DNA of 64,000 bases from Acidimicrobiales bacterium (GTDB lineage: Bacteria; Actinomycetota; Acidimicrobiia; Acidimicrobiales; SZUA-35): the NCBI GenBank assembly GCA_028285495.1, contig JANQPB010000022.1:127969-191968 (forward strand), given 5' to 3'. The position numbers and the translations under genes were made by a program. The notes under the pieces are model-generated. The model was not told the DNA's origin. It did no database searches and saw only the letters and a program-made list of their open reading frames with translations. Positions within the stretch are counted from its first letter, which is position 1. Every line of letters starts with the position of its first letter. Shown one piece after another: positions 31,578 to 41,285 of this stretch.

Positions 31578-33616
31578 GAGCCGAAGCCGACGGCACCATC
31601 GGGCGCTGCGATCACGTCAGCCGGCTCGAAGCCGAACACCTGCCCGTAGAACCACAGCTCGACCTCGAACGAGCGGATCAGGTTCTCGGCCTTGCGGAAC
31701 CCGTGCTGCTCGCCCTCGAACGTGACGTAGGCGTGGGGCAGGCCCTTGGCCGCCACGGCGGCGACGATCGCCTCCGACTGGTTCGGCGGCACGATCTCGT
31801 CCTCGAGTCCCTGGAGCACGAGCAGGGGCGACGAGAGGCGGTCGGTGTGGTTGATCGGCGACCGCTCGGTGTAGAGGTCCTCGCGCTCGGGGTAGGGCCC
31901 GATCAGCCCGTCGAGGTAGCGGCTCTCGAACTTGTGGGTGTCGGCGGCCAGGGCGCTGAGGTCGGCGACGCCGAACAGGTTGGTGCCGGCACCGAAGCGC
32001 TCCGACTGCTCCAGGGCGGCCAGCACGGTGAAGCCACCGGCGGAGCCGCCGCGGATGGCCAGGCGATCGCCGTCGACCCGACCCCGGTCGGCCAGCCAGA
32101 CGGCGGCGTTGATGCAGTCCTCGACGTCGACGATGCCCCAGGTGCCCTGCAGCAGGCGGCGATAGCCCCGCCCGAAGCCGCTGGAGCCGCCGTAGTTGAC
32201 GTCGACGACGGCGAAGCCGCGGCTGGTCCAGTACTGGACCTTGAGGCTGAGGGCCGGGTCGGCGTGGGCGGTCGGTCCGCCGTGACCCATCACGATGAGG
32301 GGCGGTGCCTGCCCGGCCGGGCCATCGATGCCCGGGGCGGTCGGCGGGTAGAAGAAGGCGTTGGCGGTGCGTCCTCCGGCCCCGCCCGGCCCGGCTGGTC
32401 CGCCGGACGGGTACGAGATCGCCTCGCCGGCGCTGAACCAGGCCGGGTCGACGCCGGTGTCGTCCGGCGGGCGGACGACGGTCTCCGCACCACCGTCCGG
32501 GTCGATCAGGCGGACCGACGACAGCGATCGGGGCCCGGCGCCGACGACGGCGACCCGTCCGTCGGCGGTGGCGGCGAGGCCGCCGACCTCGGCGAGGTCC
32601 TCGACGGCCAACGGCGTCGGCACGGTCGGTCCGGCGCCGGGGGCGGGCGGGGTCAGCACGGCAAGCGAGTCGACCGCGTCGGTGGTGACGGCGACGACCA
32701 GCCGTCCGTCGGGCAGCTCGACCCACCGCTGGAGCCCGAACACCCAGGCCGGTCCACCGATCTCGGCTCCCTCGAGCGCCGTGAGGGCCTGGCTCTCGGT
32801 GCCCTCCGGGTGCCAGGCGTGCAGGTTCCACCAGCCGTTGGCGTCCGTCGAGTAGACCAGCCGGCCGGCCGCGGTCCAGTCGGCCCCGACGACCGACGTC
32901 GCCCCGGCCCCGAGGTCCTGGGACCCGGCCACGGTGACCGGGTTGCCGAGGCGGTGGTTGGCGAACACCGGCGCGGCCCTGAGCACGGTGGCGTCCCAGG
33001 GCATGGCCGGGTGGTTCCACTCGATCCAGCTCAGCCATCGCCCGTCTGGCGAGAACCGGGGGGCGGCCACGAAGTCGGGGCCCGAGACCAGGACCACCGG
33101 GTCGCCGCCGTCGGTCGGGACGGCCACGATCTCGTTGGCCGCCTCGGTCTTGTCGCCGTCGCCGACGCGGTGATGATCCTCTCGAACCGTGGCGAGCCAG
33201 GACCCGTCGGGATGCTCCCGACCGTCGGCCCAGCGCCAGCCGTGCTGGACGGCGGGCTCGGGGGTCAGCGCCTCCGGCTCGGCCGGCGCCTGGCCGCCGG
33301 ACAGCGGCAGCCGATACAGGCGCTGGTCGGACCACTCGGCCACGTACAGGTGCTCGCGCCCCAACCACCAGGCCCCGCCCCCGTACTCGTGGACCCGGGT
33401 CCTGGCCGACCACGGGGCGGCCAGCCGGTCGACGGGGCCATCGCCGCCGGCGCCGGCGCTGACGGGGACGCTGCGGCCCCCCTCGGTCGGGCGGAGCTCC
33501 GACCACCAGATCGTGTCGCCGTCGGCGGCCGGGCCGGACACGCCGACCCCGCCGGCGGCCACCAGCTCGGCCGAGATCGGTGACGGCCAGGAGCCGTGGG
33601 GCAGTTCGGTTGCCAT
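31574..33616 (-). CDS. S9 family peptidase (prolyl oligopeptidase/acylaminoacyl-peptidase type)
   Basis: 680 residues: an N-terminal ~380-residue beta-propeller (repeats such as REHLYVAEWSDQRLYRLPLSGG and PRFSPDGRWLSWIEWNHP) and a C-terminal alpha/beta-hydrolase. The catalytic Ser is in IRGGSAGGFTVL, Asp in LQGLEDEIVPPNQSE and His in FEGEQHGFRKAENL, so the triad is complete. No signal peptide, so it probably trims peptides in the cytoplasm. The ATG at 33616 follows AAGGAGACC. It overlaps the downstream hydrolase and follows the aminotransferase gene by 72 bases. Confidence 0.9.
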   Translation of the reverse strand: MATELPHGSWPSPISAELVAAGGVGVSGPAADGDTIWWSELRPTEGGRSVPVSAGAGGDGPVDRLAAPWSARTRVHEYGGGAWWLGREHLYVAEWSDQRLYRLPLSGGQAPAEPEALTPEPAVQHGWRWADGREHPDGSWLATVREDHHRVGDGDKTEAANEIVAVPTDGGDPVVLVSGPDFVAAPRFSPDGRWLSWIEWNHPAMPWDATVLRAAPVFANHRLGNPVTVAGSQDLGAGATSVVGADWTAAGRLVYSTDANGWWNLHAWHPEGTESQALTALEGAEIGGPAWVFGLQRWVELPDGRLVVAVTTDAVDSLAVLTPPAPGAGPTVPTPLAVEDLAEVGGLAATADGRVAVVGAGPRSLSSVRLIDPDGGAETVVRPPDDTGVDPAWFSAGEAISYPSGGPAGPGGAGGRTANAFFYPPTAPGIDGPAGQAPPLIVMGHGGPTAHADPALSLKVQYWTSRGFAVVDVNYGGSSGFGRGYRRLLQGTWGIVDVEDCINAAVWLADRGRVDGDRLAIRGGSAGGFTVLAALEQSERFGAGTNLFGVADLSALAADTHKFESRYLDGLIGPYPEREDLYTERSPINHTDRLSSPLLVLQGLEDEIVPPNQSEAIVAAVAAKGLPHAYVTFEGEQHGFRKAENLIRSFEVELWFYGQVFGFEPADVIAAPDGAVGFGS

Positions 33617-33688
33617 GGTCGGTCTCCTTGTCGACGCGGGCGTTGCGGCCGCCCGATCGGCCGCGACGGATGGTGCGGGTTCGGTCGG

Positions 33689-34891
33689 CTAGTCGGTGGC
33701 GAGCAGGTCGCCGAGGCGGCCGAGGCCCTCGCCCAGATCGTCGTCACCCAGGGCGAACGAGAACCGGGCGTAGCCGGGGCTGCCGAAGGCCTCGCCTGGC
33801 ACGAACGCCACCTTGGCCTGCTCGAGGGCCAGGTCGGCCAGCTGCAACGTCGACTCGACGGTCACCCCGCCGACGGTCTGGCCGATCAGCCCCTCGAACG
33901 ACGGGAAGGCGTAGAACGCACCCTCGGGCAGCAGGCACTCGACCCCCCGCATGCCCGACAGGAGCTGGTGCATGGCCTTGCGGCGCCGGTCGAAGGCGGT
34001 GCGCATCTCGGCCACCGCCGTCAGGTCGCCGGAGACGGCGGCCAGCGCCGCGATCTGCGACACGTTGGCCACGTTCGAGGTCTGGTGCGACTGCAGGCTC
34101 GTCAGCGCCGTGGTCACGTCGGCCGGGCCGACGATCCAGCCGACCCGCCAGCCGGTCATGGCGTAGGTCTTGGCCACGCCGTTGAGCACGAGGCAGCGGT
34201 CGGCCAGCTCGGGCACGACCACCGGCATCGAGTGGAACTCGTGCTCGTCGTAGACCAGGTGCTCGTAGATCTCGTCGGTGATGACCCAGATCCCGTGCTC
34301 GACCGCCCAGCGGCCGATGGCCTCGATCTGGTCGCGGCTGTACACGCCACCGGACGGGTTCGACGGGCTGACGAAGATCAGGGCCTTGGTCTTGTCGGTC
34401 CTGGCTGCCTCCAGCGCGTCGACCGAGGCCTTGAACCCGTCGGTGATGGTGGTCGGCACCGGAACGGGCACGCCGCCGGCCAGGGCGACGGGCTCGGGAT
34501 AGGTGGTCCAGTACGGCGTCGGGATCAGGACCTCGTCGCCGGGGTCGATGATGCCGGCCATGGCGTTGTAGACGGCGTGCTTGCCACCGTTGGTGACGAC
34601 GACCTGGGACGGATCGACGTCGTAGCCCGAGTCCCGCTTCGTCTTGGCCGCCAGCGCCTCCTTCAGCGCCGGCAGCCCGCCGGCCGGGGTGTAGCGGTGA
34701 TTGGCCGTGTCGCGGCAGGCGGCGACGGCGGCCTCGACGATGTAGTCGGGCGTCGGGAAGTCGGGCTCGCCGGCGCCGAACCCGACCACCGGCTCGCCGG
34801 CGGCCCGCAGCGCCTTGGCCTTGTTGGTGACCGCCAGGGTGGCGGAGGGGGCGATGGACGCCACCCGGGCGGAGATTCGGCCTTCGGTCAT
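33689..34891 (-). CDS. PLP-dependent aminotransferase (aspartate aminotransferase family, class I)
   Basis: 400 residues of fold-type [20 protein letters not shown] is the N-terminal signature of the AspC/AspB Ib subgroup. [17 protein letters not shown] and [17 protein letters not shown] precede the active site, [15 protein letters not shown] holds the substrate loop, [10 protein letters not shown] the cofactor Asp/Tyr, and [18 protein letters not shown] the PLP Lys. YARFSFA near the end carries the carboxylate-binding Arg. It most likely converts aspartate and 2-oxoglutarate to oxaloacetate and glutamate. The ATG at 34891 gives the family-typical [10 protein letters not shown]. Confidence 0.88.
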   Translation of the reverse strand: MTEGRISARVASIAPSATLAVTNKAKALRAAGEPVVGFGAGEPDFPTPDYIVEAAVAACRDTANHRYTPAGGLPALKEALAAKTKRDSGYDVDPSQVVVTNGGKHAVYNAMAGIIDPGDEVLIPTPYWTTYPEPVALAGGVPVPVPTTITDGFKASVDALEAARTDKTKALIFVSPSNPSGGVYSRDQIEAIGRWAVEHGIWVITDEIYEHLVYDEHEFHSMPVVVPELADRCLVLNGVAKTYAMTGWRVGWIVGPADVTTALTSLQSHQTSNVANVSQIAALAAVSGDLTAVAEMRTAFDRRRKAMHQLLSGMRGVECLLPEGAFYAFPSFEGLIGQTVGGVTVESTLQLADLALEQAKVAFVPGEAFGSPGYARFSFALGDDDLGEGLGRLGDLLATD

Positions 34892-35091
34892 GGGAGGAGC
34901 TCCGTTGGAGTCGGTTGGACGGCGTCGCCTGCGACCGCTGGCAACGCACCGCGAACGGTAGCCGCCGCAGGACTCGCAACCAGCCAGATTCTGGGCGAAT
35001 TCGTGGTTGGGTCCGGGCCGACCGACCCATGCACCACCACACCGTAGATTGACTATGCTCCGACACGTGGCCGACGGGTGACCGGGCCGAT

Positions 35092-36492
35092 GTGGGGGAC
35101 GACGACATGGTGGGCAGTCCAGGCGACGACGGTGGCCGGTCCGCACCGGTCCGCCGCCCAGCGGCCGACCGGTACAGCGATCTGGTCGATACCCGGGAGC
35201 TGATGCTCGAGGCCGAGCAGGAGACGAAACGGGCGAACCGCTCGATCGCCCTGATCATGCTCGGGCTCATCGGACTCGCCGTCGCCATGGCCTGGTGGAC
35301 CCGCTTCGGCGACGAGGACGGCAACGACGACGTCGGCTCCGTCGCCTCCCAACCGGTCGAGGAGACCGGCGATGGTGCGGCGACCGAGGCCGACGAGGTC
35401 GCCGCCGACGCCGAGCCGGACGCCGGCGAGCCGGCGACCGCGGATGCAGGGGACCCCGACGTCGGGCCTGACGACCAACCGGCCGACGACGACGGTGGCG
35501 ACTCGACCGAGGCCTCCCCGCCGGTCACCGCGCTGCCCACCCCGCCGGCCGACGGGCCCTATGTCGACGCCACGCTCACCGACAACGTCTTCGTGTTGTC
35601 CGGGGTGGTCCCGAGCGAGGAGATCAAGCAGGCGCTCGAGGCCCAGGCCGAGCTGGCCTACGCCCCGTTCGGATCGTCGGAGCTCCAGGTCGACCCGAGC
35701 GTCGGACCAGCCGAGTGGCTGGCGACCGCCCCGCAGGTGGTCGGGTTGCTCCCCATGATCACCGACGGCACGATCCGTCTCCAGGACGACCGCATCACCC
35801 TCGCCGGCCGGTCGCCCAACCCGGAGTACGCCGCCGGCTTCGAGCGGGTGGTGACCCGATTGACGGGCCTGCCGGTGTCGGCCGACGGCATCGCCATCAC
35901 CGATCTGGCACCGCCCCGGTTCGTGGCCACGGTGGAGGACGGCGAGGTTTTGCTCGAGGGTGAGATCCCGTCGCAGGTCCTCCTGGACACGTTCATCCAG
36001 GGTGCCGCTGCGGTCTACGGTCCAGACCGCGTCACCAGCACGATGACGGTCGACGAGGGGACCTACACCTCGTTCTGGAACTACACCATGCCCGGCATCT
36101 TCCAGCTGTTCGCCCCCTTCCCGGCCTACCGGATCCAGGTCGAGAACGGGGTCACGACGGGGACGATGCAGGGAGGGGTGCTGTTCGACCTCAACTCGTC
36201 GACGATCGGCCCCGAAGCCGCCGAGGTCCTCAACGTCGGCGTCGCCCTCCTGACGCGAGACCGCTCGTTGGACATGATCGTCATCGGCCACACCGACAGC
36301 CTCGGCCCGGACGATCTGAACGACCGCCTGAGCCTGGCCAGGGCCCAGTCGGTGACCGAGTACCTGGCCGCGGCCGGTGTCGACCCGGAACGGCTCACCG
36401 CCGACGGCAAGGGCTCGACGGAGCCGATCGCCGACAACGGCACGCCCGATGGTCGGGCACTGAACCGCCGGGTCGAGTTCCTCTTCGACTGA
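35092..36492 (+). CDS. Membrane-anchored OmpA-family protein (ArfA-like)
   Basis: 466 residues. One membrane helix ([19 protein letters not shown]) follows a 50-residue cytoplasmic stretch; then an acidic low-complexity linker (residues ~75-155) and a region with BON-like strands ([47 protein letters not shown]). The last ~110 residues are an OmpA C-terminal domain: [32 protein letters not shown] and NRRVEFLFD. The TM-BON-OmpA order resembles mycobacterial ArfA. The OmpA domain should bind peptidoglycan, tying the membrane to the wall. A GTG at 35092 is used; an ATG at 35107 is an alternative. Confidence 0.85.
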   Translation: MGDDDMVGSPGDDGGRSAPVRRPAADRYSDLVDTRELMLEAEQETKRANRSIALIMLGLIGLAVAMAWWTRFGDEDGNDDVGSVASQPVEETGDGAATEADEVAADAEPDAGEPATADAGDPDVGPDDQPADDDGGDSTEASPPVTALPTPPADGPYVDATLTDNVFVLSGVVPSEEIKQALEAQAELAYAPFGSSELQVDPSVGPAEWLATAPQVVGLLPMITDGTIRLQDDRITLAGRSPNPEYAAGFERVVTRLTGLPVSADGIAITDLAPPRFVATVEDGEVLLEGEIPSQVLLDTFIQGAAAVYGPDRVTSTMTVDEGTYTSFWNYTMPGIFQLFAPFPAYRIQVENGVTTGTMQGGVLFDLNSSTIGPEAAEVLNVGVALLTRDRSLDMIVIGHTDSLGPDDLNDRLSLARAQSVTEYLAAAGVDPERLTADGKGSTEPIADNGTPDGRALNRRVEFLFD

Positions 36493-36503
36493 GTCGAGGT
36501 TGT

Positions 36504-36534
36504 TCGACTGAGCCCGGGTTGCCGGGCCCAGTCG
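36504..36534. terminator. Hairpin between convergent genes
   Basis: TCGACTGAGCCCGG and CCGGGCCCAGTCGA pair over 13 of 14 positions around a four-base loop, between the OmpA-like stop (36492) and the msrB stop (36539). It probably terminates both; no T-tract. Confidence 0.6.
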
Positions 36535-36538
36535 ACAG

Positions 36539-36943
36539 TCAGGACTCGTCCTCGACCTTCTCGAGGTCGAGCGACGCCGAGTTCATGCAGTAGCGCTCAC
36601 CGGTCGGCTGGGGGCCGTCGGGGAACACGTGGCCGAGATGGGCGCCGCAGTTGGCACACACGACCTCGGTCCGGACCATCCCGTAGCTGCGGTCCTCCTT
36701 GAGGACCACCTTGTCGGACTCCATCGGCTGGTAGAAGCTCGGCCAGCCGCTGCCGGAGTCGTACTTGGTGTCGGAGTCGAACAGGGCGTCGCCGCAGACG
36801 ATGCAGCGGTAGATGCCCTTGTCCTTGGTGTCGTGGTAGATGCCGGTGAACGCCCGCTCGGTGCCGGCGTTCTGGGTGACCTCGTACTGCTCGGGGGTCA
36901 GGCGCTCCCGGAGCTCCTCGTCGGTGAAGGTCGTCTCGGGCAT
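36539..36943 (-). CDS. msrB: Peptide-methionine (R)-S-oxide reductase
   Basis: 134 residues. The zinc-binding pairs [10 protein letters not shown] and [11 protein letters not shown] are present; [12 protein letters not shown] is the substrate loop, and [10 protein letters not shown] holds the catalytic Cys, here an ordinary TGC codon. It reduces R-methionine sulfoxide in proteins using thioredoxin. The ATG at 36943 opens the family-typical [24 protein letters not shown]. It lies 85 bases downstream of the oxygenase gene on the same strand. Confidence 0.94.
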   Translation of the reverse strand: MPETTFTDEELRERLTPEQYEVTQNAGTERAFTGIYHDTKDKGIYRCIVCGDALFDSDTKYDSGSGWPSFYQPMESDKVVLKEDRSYGMVRTEVVCANCGAHLGHVFPDGPQPTGERYCMNSASLDLEKVEDES

Positions 36944-37028
36944 GTGATGATGCTCCTCTGGTCGGGCGGCGGACGGGTGTCGTCGACGCCGCAGTCGTTT
37001 GATCAACGTTTCGATCACGGTTGTTCGA

Positions 37029-38009
37029 TCACCCGGTAGAACCCGGAACCCGCCTGGCCTGTTCCACGAGGTTGATGTCGTACAGGACCTGGTCGAGCAG
37101 GTCGCCGGCCTCGATGGCCGAGAACCGCTGCGGGTTCTCCGGCCCGATGCACGACGGCACCGGCGACAGGATCGTCCACGGCGTCGGGTGGCAGAACTGG
37201 ACGACCGAGTAGCGGTCACCCGGCTGGTCGGGGTCGGCGACGACCCGGTGGATGCCCTGGGGGATCACGCCGTTGGTCAGGTGCTCGAGCATGATCCCGG
37301 TGTTGATGATCACCCCGTCGTCCGGCGGGATGGCGTCGACCCACCCGTCGTCGGTCTCCACCTGCAGACCGCGGGCGGTTGCCCGGGGCAGGGCGGTGAT
37401 GAGGTTGATGTCGCCGTGCTCGGCCGCCCAGACGTGCTCGGCGCCGGGGGCGAGGTCCATGGCCGGGTAGTGGATGGCCCGGGTCAGGGTGGTGCCGCCC
37501 TCGATCATGGCGTCGAAGAACGTCTCGTGGCAGCCGATCCCGATGGCGATGACCCGCAGGAACCGGCGCTGCAGGTCGAGGACCCGCTCGTAGAACTCGA
37601 CGAGCACCTCGGTGATGCCGGGGACCTGGGCCTCGGGCAGCTGGGGGCCGAGGTAGCGGTGGGGGAAGCGACGGCGGAGCGGGTGACCCTCGGGCAGGTC
37701 GGCCCCCCAGTTCAGCATCTCCTTCCAGTCGGGCGTGTCGGAGATGGCTGCGGTCTCGACCAGCAGGCCGGTGTAGCCGGCCTGCCCGTTCGACCCCTCG
37801 ACGACCGCCTGCTGTTTCTGCTCGGGCGGGAGGGAGAAGAACTCCTCCAGCATCCCGTAGGCGGTGTCGAGCAGGTCGGCGCTGAGGTCGTGGCTGGTGT
37901 AGACGAAGCCGGTGCGGAGACTGGTCCGCACCCCGTCGATCACGGCCTGGCGTTGCTGCTCGCTCCCCGTCTCGAAGGCGAGCAGGTCGACGTCGAGGAT
38001 GGACGACAT
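37029..38009 (-). CDS. 2-oxoglutarate/Fe(II)-dependent oxygenase (isopenicillin N synthase family)
   Basis: 326 residues. An N-terminal DIOX_N-type region ([33 protein letters not shown]) precedes the double-stranded beta-helix. Iron ligands are read as HGDINLIT (His, Asp) and GIHRVVAD (His), with [10 protein letters not shown] giving the 2-oxoglutarate Arg. Members hydroxylate, desaturate or cleave small molecules; the substrate is not predictable. An ATG at 38009 is used; the frame is open to 38039. It is followed by msrB. Confidence 0.84.
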   Translation of the reverse strand: MSSILDVDLLAFETGSEQQRQAVIDGVRTSLRTGFVYTSHDLSADLLDTAYGMLEEFFSLPPEQKQQAVVEGSNGQAGYTGLLVETAAISDTPDWKEMLNWGADLPEGHPLRRRFPHRYLGPQLPEAQVPGITEVLVEFYERVLDLQRRFLRVIAIGIGCHETFFDAMIEGGTTLTRAIHYPAMDLAPGAEHVWAAEHGDINLITALPRATARGLQVETDDGWVDAIPPDDGVIINTGIMLEHLTNGVIPQGIHRVVADPDQPGDRYSVVQFCHPTPWTILSPVPSCIGPENPQRFSAIEAGDLLDQVLYDINLVEQARRVPGSTG

Positions 38010-38060
38010 CCTCCGAGCATAGGTAGACGCGCCGGTCACGGGGGGAGCCGACGCCGGTCG

Positions 38061-38543
38061 TCAGCGCAGGCCGGAGCCGAGGTCGGTCACCGAGCCGACG
38101 AGCACGAGCACGACGACGGCGACCAGGATGGCGACCAGGACCAGCCCGGCCAGCCGCTGGACGGTGGCGGCGAGGCTCCCGTCCGTCCGGACGTCACCCC
38201 GATCGGACGGGTCGAGGTCGCGGGTCACGAGCAGTTCCGGCACCTGGACCCCCGACATCCAGTCCGGGGGTGAGGGGGCGGGCCGGTCGACCACCGACCC
38301 CCCGGAGCTCCACGAGTCCGGCGTCGGGGCCCGACCCGGGTGGACCGGGCCGCGCATCCCGTCGTCGGCCGGCACCTCGCCCGTGACCGCCGGTACCTCG
38401 CCGGTGACCCGGATGCGAGGCGGGGCGTTGTATGGGGCGTTGGCCCGCGGCGGCCGCTCGGGACGCGGCGGGAGCGACCGATGGGCGGGCGGTTGGGGCT
38501 GGGGGAACCCGTGGTCGTCGAGATTGTCCTCTGACTCGGTCAC
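38061..38543 (-). CDS. Proline-rich protein with C-terminal membrane helix; unknown function
   Basis: 160 residues not recognised. A disordered, Pro/Arg-rich N-terminus (PPAHRSLPPRPERPPRANAP) contains a tandem VTGEVPA-VTGEVPA repeat. A single helix near the C-terminus (LAGLVLVAILVAVVVLVLVGSV) would leave the bulk of the protein in the cytoplasm. Such tail-anchored proline-rich proteins are common in actinobacteria; no function can be assigned. It lies 51 bases from the oxygenase gene on the same strand. Confidence 0.65.
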   Translation of the reverse strand: MTESEDNLDDHGFPQPQPPAHRSLPPRPERPPRANAPYNAPPRIRVTGEVPAVTGEVPADDGMRGPVHPGRAPTPDSWSSGGSVVDRPAPSPPDWMSGVQVPELLVTRDLDPSDRGDVRTDGSLAATVQRLAGLVLVAILVAVVVLVLVGSVTDLGSGLR

Positions 38544-38609
38544 CGCCGCGACGCCTTCCGCTCGGCCTGGCCGGCGACCGGTGGTGTCCGGCCGGCCCCG
38601 CCGACGATC

Positions 38610-39170
38610 TTACTCGGGATCGCTCTCGGAGATCGTCACGGCGTTGATGACCACGTCGGTGTTCGGGCGGTCACCGGCACCGGTGGGGACCTTCTCCATG
38701 GCGTCGACCACGTCGAGCCCGCTGACCACCTTGCCGAACAGCGAGTACTGCGGCGGGAGGCCGGCCCCGCTCGGGCCGCTGATGATGAAGAACTGGCTTC
38801 CGTTCGTGTTCGGACCGGCGTTGGCCATGGCCAGCGAGCCGATCTCGTACCGGCCCGGCTTCGGCAGCTCGTCGGCGAAGCGGTAGCCGGGACCGCCGCG
38901 GCCGGAGCCCTCGGGGCACCCGCCCTGACAGACGAAGCCCTGGATGATGCGGTGGAAGATCAGCCCGTCGTAGTAGTGGTAGCGGGCCAGCGACACGAAG
39001 TTGTTGACCGTCTTCGGGGCGGCCGCGGCGTCGAGCAGGATCGTGAGCGATCCCATCGAGGTGTCCATCTCGGCGGTGTAGGTCTTCGCCGGGTCGATGC
39101 ACATCGGGAACTCGCCATCGAAGCTGGTCTGGCGCTCGCTGGAACCGTCGGCTGCGGGGCACTCGGGCAC
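38610..39170 (-). CDS. Cyclophilin-type peptidyl-prolyl cis-trans isomerase
   Basis: 186 residues, a single cyclophilin domain: TAEMDTSMGSLTILL, then YYDGLIFHRIIQGFVCQGGCPEGSGRGGPGYRF with the catalytic Arg in FHRII. SLAMANAGPNTNGSQFFIIS and QYSLFGKVVSGLDVV complete the active-site wall. It catalyses Xaa-Pro isomerisation in protein folding. There is no signal peptide, so it is cytoplasmic. The GTG at 39170 is preferred because GGAGG stands six bases upstream; longer frames lack protein character. Confidence 0.9.
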   Translation of the reverse strand: MPECPAADGSSERQTSFDGEFPMCIDPAKTYTAEMDTSMGSLTILLDAAAAPKTVNNFVSLARYHYYDGLIFHRIIQGFVCQGGCPEGSGRGGPGYRFADELPKPGRYEIGSLAMANAGPNTNGSQFFIISGPSGAGLPPQYSLFGKVVSGLDVVDAMEKVPTGAGDRPNTDVVINAVTISESDPE

Positions 39171-39257
39171 GGTGGATCCTCCAGGATTGGGAAGGGCGCA
39201 GCCTAGCGGTGCGCCCGCGGCGGCCCTACGTGTCGGCCCGAGCCCCGGTTGGCCTCG

Positions 39258-39303
39258 TTCTGGCGGTGGATCCGGCCGTCTTCGGGCAGATCCACCGCCA
39301 GAA
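39258..39303. terminator. Perfect 15-bp inverted repeat after metY
   Basis: TTCTGGCGGTGGATC at 39258-39272 and its exact complement at 39289-39303 flank a 16-base loop, 27 bases beyond the metY stop. It is probably a terminator or mRNA-stabilising hairpin separating metY from the downstream cyclophilin gene; no T-tract. Confidence 0.6.
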
Positions 39304-39329
39304 GCGGGGCGGTTCGTCACGTCCGAGGA

Positions 39330-40652
39330 TCAGCCGGCGTCCTTGGCGGCCCGGAAGCCGGCCTCGAGGTCGGCGATGATGTCGTCGATCGATTCGAGGC
39401 CGACCGAGAGCCGGACCAGGCCGGGGTGGACGCCGGTCGACAGCTGCTCGGCTTCGGTCAGCTGGCTGTGGGTGGTCGACGCCGGGTGGATGACCAGCGA
39501 GCGGACGTCGCCGATGTTGGCGACGTGGCTGTGCAGCTCGAGCGCCTCCACGAAGGCCTGCCCGGCCTCCCGGCCACCCTTGATGATGAACGCCGGCACC
39601 GACCCGGCCCCCCGACCCTGGGTGTACTTCTCCGCCGCCGCGTGCCATGGGGAGCCGGGCAGACCGGCGTAGAACACCTCCTCGACCTCGTCACGGGCGG
39701 CCAGCCACTCGGCCACCTTCTTGGCGTTGTCGACGTGGCGCTCCATCCGCAGCGAGAGCGTCTCCAGCCCCTGGAGGACCAGGAAGGCGTTGAACGGGCT
39801 GATGGCGGCGCCGATGTCACGCAGCAGCTGGACCCTGGCCTTGGCGATGAACGAGCCGGCGCCGAGCATCGGCCAGTACTGGAGGCCGTGGTAGGACGGG
39901 TCGGGCTCGTTGTAGTTCGGGAACTTCTCGGCGTCGCTGAACTCGAACGACCCGCCGTCGATGATGGCGCCGGCGATGGCCGTGCCGTGGCCGCCGAGGA
40001 ACTTGGTGGCGGAGTGCACGACGATGTCGGCCCCCCAGTCGAGCGGGCGGATGAGGTACGGCGTCGCGACGGTGTTGTCGACCACGAGGGGAACGCCGGC
40101 ATCGTGGGCGACCGAGGCGACGCCCTCGATGTCGAGGATGTTGTTCATCGGGTTGCCGATGGTCTCGCCGTAGAACAGCTTCGTGTTCGGCCTGACGGCG
40201 GCCCGCCACTCGTCGAGGTCGTCGGCGTCGTTGACGAACGTGGTCTCGATCCCCATCTTCGGCAGCGTGTAGTGCAGCAGGTTGTAGGTGCCGCCGTAGA
40301 GCGCGGCGGCCGAGACCACGTGGCCGCCGGCCTCGGCGATGTTGAGGATCGTCATCGTCTCGGCCGCCTGGCCGGACGCCACCACCAGGGCCCCGGGCAC
40401 GCCGGCTGCGGTCGACGACAGCCCGTTCTCCAGGGCGGCCAGCCTGACCTCGGCCACGCCCTGGGTCGGGTTCATGATCCGGGTGTAGATGTTGCCCGGC
40501 TCGCCGAGGGCGAACAGGTTGGCGGCGTGGGCCGAGTCACGGAACTGGTAGGCCGTGGTCTGGTAGATCGGCACCGCCCGCGAGCCGGTGGCCGAATCCG
40601 GCTCCTGGCCGGCGTGGATCTGTCGGGTCTCGAAGCCCCAGGACTCGCTCAT
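39330..40652 (-). CDS. metY: O-acetylhomoserine sulfhydrylase-type PLP enzyme
   Basis: 440 residues of the Cys/Met metabolism PLP family. FETRQIHAGQEPDSATGSRAVPIYQTTAYQF and YTRIMNPTQGVAEVRLAALE are the classical openings; [18 protein letters not shown] holds the PLP Lys, and [14 protein letters not shown] the C-terminal substrate Arg region. The 430+ length and the GSFEFSDAEKFPNY insertion point to MetY rather than MetB. It makes homocysteine from O-acetylhomoserine and sulfide. The ATG at 40652 follows GAGGAGC. A second paralogue lies at 60096-61388. Confidence 0.88.
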   Translation of the reverse strand: MSESWGFETRQIHAGQEPDSATGSRAVPIYQTTAYQFRDSAHAANLFALGEPGNIYTRIMNPTQGVAEVRLAALENGLSSTAAGVPGALVVASGQAAETMTILNIAEAGGHVVSAAALYGGTYNLLHYTLPKMGIETTFVNDADDLDEWRAAVRPNTKLFYGETIGNPMNNILDIEGVASVAHDAGVPLVVDNTVATPYLIRPLDWGADIVVHSATKFLGGHGTAIAGAIIDGGSFEFSDAEKFPNYNEPDPSYHGLQYWPMLGAGSFIAKARVQLLRDIGAAISPFNAFLVLQGLETLSLRMERHVDNAKKVAEWLAARDEVEEVFYAGLPGSPWHAAAEKYTQGRGAGSVPAFIIKGGREAGQAFVEALELHSHVANIGDVRSLVIHPASTTHSQLTEAEQLSTGVHPGLVRLSVGLESIDDIIADLEAGFRAAKDAG

Positions 40653-40709
40653 CGATTGCTCCTCGGTCGGGTCGGCATCTCGCTCGACGCCCATTCCTGA
40701 CCGAGGTTA

Positions 40710-41285
40710 TCAACAATCGTGTCCGCTCCCCGGGCCGGTGTAGGTGGCGATGTAGGGGAGGTTGCGGTACCGCTGGGCCACGTCGAGCCCGTAGCCGACC
40801 ACGAACGCCGGCGGGATCCGGAACCCGACGTAGTCGAGCTCGAACCCATCGACCATGGCCGACTCGCGGACCAGCAGCGAGCACGTCTTGAGCTCGGCCG
40901 GCCGGCGGGTGGTCAGGTGCTCGACGAGGAACTGCATGGTCAGCCCGGAGTCGATGATGTCCTCGACGAGCACGACCGAGCGACCGTCGATGTCGGAGTC
41001 GAGGTCCTTGAGGATCTTGACGACACCGCTCGACCGGGTGGCCTGGCCGTACGACGACACGGCCAGGAAGTCGACCTCGACCGGCCCCTCGACCGCCCGA
41101 ACGAGGTCGGCGACGAATATGGCCGACCCCTTGAGCACGCCGATCACGAGCGGCGTGCGCCCGGCGACGTCGTCGGCGATCCGCTCCCCCAGCTCGGCGA
41201 CGCGGCGCTGGATCTCGGCTGCGGTGAAGAGGACCTCGCCGATCTCGCCCGGCGGCGGGTAGGCGGGCCGGTCGAGTCCGGTCAT
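40710..41285 (-). CDS. hpt: Hypoxanthine phosphoribosyltransferase
   Basis: 191 residues. VVLVEDIIDSGLTMQFL is the PRPP-binding motif, LVIGVLKGSAIFVADLVRAV carries the early PRPP loop, and VDFLAVSSYGQATRSSGVVKILKDLDSDI is typical of Hpt. It salvages hypoxanthine (and usually guanine) to the nucleotide. Its start overlaps the stop of the upstream enoyl-CoA hydratase by four bases; metY begins 57 bases downstream. The three genes look like one transcription unit, though their pathways differ. Confidence 0.9.
   Translation of the reverse strand: MTGLDRPAYPPPGEIGEVLFTAAEIQRRVAELGERIADDVAGRTPLVIGVLKGSAIFVADLVRAVEGPVEVDFLAVSSYGQATRSSGVVKILKDLDSDIDGRSVVLVEDIIDSGLTMQFLVEHLTTRRPAELKTCSLLVRESAMVDGFELDYVGFRIPPAFVVGYGLDVAQRYRNLPYIATYTGPGSGHDC

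Noticed and set aside
36539..36943. Possible Sec codon in MsrB
   Set aside because: The catalytic position is TGC and all zinc cysteines are normal.
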